From assembly GCA_028752905.1 (NCBI GenBank), contig JAQNBH010000002.1:38879776-38943775 (forward strand): a stretch of DNA of 64,000 nucleotides, given 5' to 3'. Source of the stretch: Cladorhizidae sp. MBARI D1340-BT2. Its lineage: Eukaryota; Porifera; Demospongiae; Poecilosclerida; Cladorhizidae. Below, piece after piece: positions 63,001-64,000 of this stretch (the stretch's first letter is position 1; each line of letters starts with the position of its first letter). A program made the position numbers and the translations under genes. Below the pieces are notes generated by a model. It ran no database searches, was not told the origin of the DNA, and saw only the letters and a program-made list of their open reading frames with translations.

Positions 63001-64000
63001 AATAGCTCTATGGGGACACACACTAAACCACACCCACACTTGGTTGAGGCAGGTTGAAGTAGGTTGATAGGTCCATGGGGACACACACTGGACCAACATC
63101 ACACTGGGTGGAGGCAGGTTGAAGTAGGTTGACAATAGCTCTATGGGGACACACACTGGACCAACATCACAATGGGTGGAGGCAGGTTGAAGTAGGTTGA
63201 CAATAGCTCTATGGGGACACACAATGGACCAACCCCACACTGGGTGGAGGCAGGTTGAAGTAGGTTGACAATAGCTCTATGGGAACACACACTGGACCAA
63301 CACCCACACTGGGTTGAGGCAGGTTGAAGTAGGTTAATTGGCAATAGCTCTATGGGGACACACAATGGACCAACACCACACTGGGTGGAGGCAGGTTGAA
63401 GTAGGTTGACAATAGCTCTATGAGGACACAGAATGGACCAACATCACACTGGGTGGAGGCAGGTTGAAGTAGGTTGACAATAGCTCATTGGGGACACACA
63501 CTAAACCACACCCACACTGGGTTGAGGCAGGTTGAAGTAGGTTGATAGGTCCATGGGGACACACACTGGACCAACATCACACTGGGTGGAGGCAGGTTGA
63601 AGTAGGTTGACAATAGCTCTATGGGGACACACACTGGACCAACATCACACTGGGTGGAGGCAGGTTGAAGTAGGTTGACAATAGCTCTATGGGGACACAC
63701 ACTGGACCAACATCACACTGGGTGGAGGCAGGTTGAAGTAGGTTGACAATAGCTCTATGGGGACACACAATGGACCAACACCACACTTGGTGGAGGCAGG
63801 TTGAAGTAGGTTGACAATAGCTCTATGGGGACACACAATGGACCAATATCACACTGTGTGGAGGCAGGTTGAAGTAGTTTGACAATAGCTCTATGGGAAC
63901 ACACACTGGACCAACACCACACTGGGTGGAGGCAGGTTGAAGTAGGTTGACAATAGCTCTATGGGGACACACAATGGACCAACACCACACTGGGTGGAGG

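Larger units (their letters stand above)
32601..64000. repeat. 68-bp satellite array, right arm (about 460 monomers), runs off the window
   Basis: Same monomer family as 21226-27284. The sub-types occur in a fixed order that recurs as larger blocks, for example tgaggacacacactggacca, then ttgataggtctatgg, then two or three actggaccaacatcacactg units, then ctaaaccacacccacacttg, then ttgataggtccatgg. Equivalent landmarks recur at 810 bp (35766/36576, 40299/41109, 57541/58351/59161) and at 943 bp (37391/38334, 41924/42867, 52535/53478). No unique sequence longer than part of one monomer was seen. Open frames on the minus strand are repeat translations. Confidence 0.98.

Noticed and set aside
21185..63700. 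Dozens of 70-145-codon minus-strand frames reading CVPIELLSTYFN and similar
   Set aside because: They are translations of the 68-bp satellite. Their length depends only on which monomer sub-types carry stops.

Overview
This is eukaryotic, almost certainly metazoan, repeat-dominated DNA. The evidence is a young Ty3/gypsy-type LTR retrotransposon, remnants of a LINE, a hAT transposase and a pogo/Tigger transposase, consensus-like splice sites, long microsatellites and very large tandem arrays. A marine invertebrate such as a sponge would fit the retroelement families, but that is inference. No tRNA, rRNA, CRISPR array or prokaryotic operon was seen. No intact host gene can be supported.

Layout. 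1-1529: short minisatellites and unassigned DNA. 1530-10143: the wreck of one Ty3/gypsy element (Gag, zinc knuckle, protease, reverse transcriptase). Several minisatellites have grown out of its own coding sequence, including a 4.9-kb array of 29/31-bp units inside gag, and the second half of its RT is inverted. 10246-10830: hAT transposase C-terminus (minus). 10902-12060: a 22-bp array and a 23-bp polypurine array. 12515-13122: pogo/Tigger transposase C-terminus (plus). 13668-14660: tentative exons of a membrane transporter (minus) around a 430-bp TAA microsatellite. 16178-19673: decayed LINE (minus). 20046-21141: 39-bp array read in frame as a 13-residue repeat. 21226-64000: a 68-bp satellite of roughly 550 monomers, split by a complete Ty3/gypsy element at 27285-32595.

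The complete element lies on the minus strand. It has two 160-bp LTRs that read as identical, a 5-bp target-site duplication (aacat), a polypurine tract and one uninterrupted 1606-codon gag-pol frame. The 13 bases directly after its 5' LTR do not begin with TGG, as a tRNA-primed site would. They are perfectly complementary to a 13-base stretch inside the LTR that starts at the A of an initiator-like TCAGTC. This is the arrangement expected of Tf1-type self-priming, and I consider it the most interesting observation in the window.

The satellite has higher-order structure: 68-bp monomers, recurring spacings of 810 and 943 bp, and multi-kilobase near-identical blocks at offsets of 4533, 10611 and 15957 bp. 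The last block runs off the end of the window.
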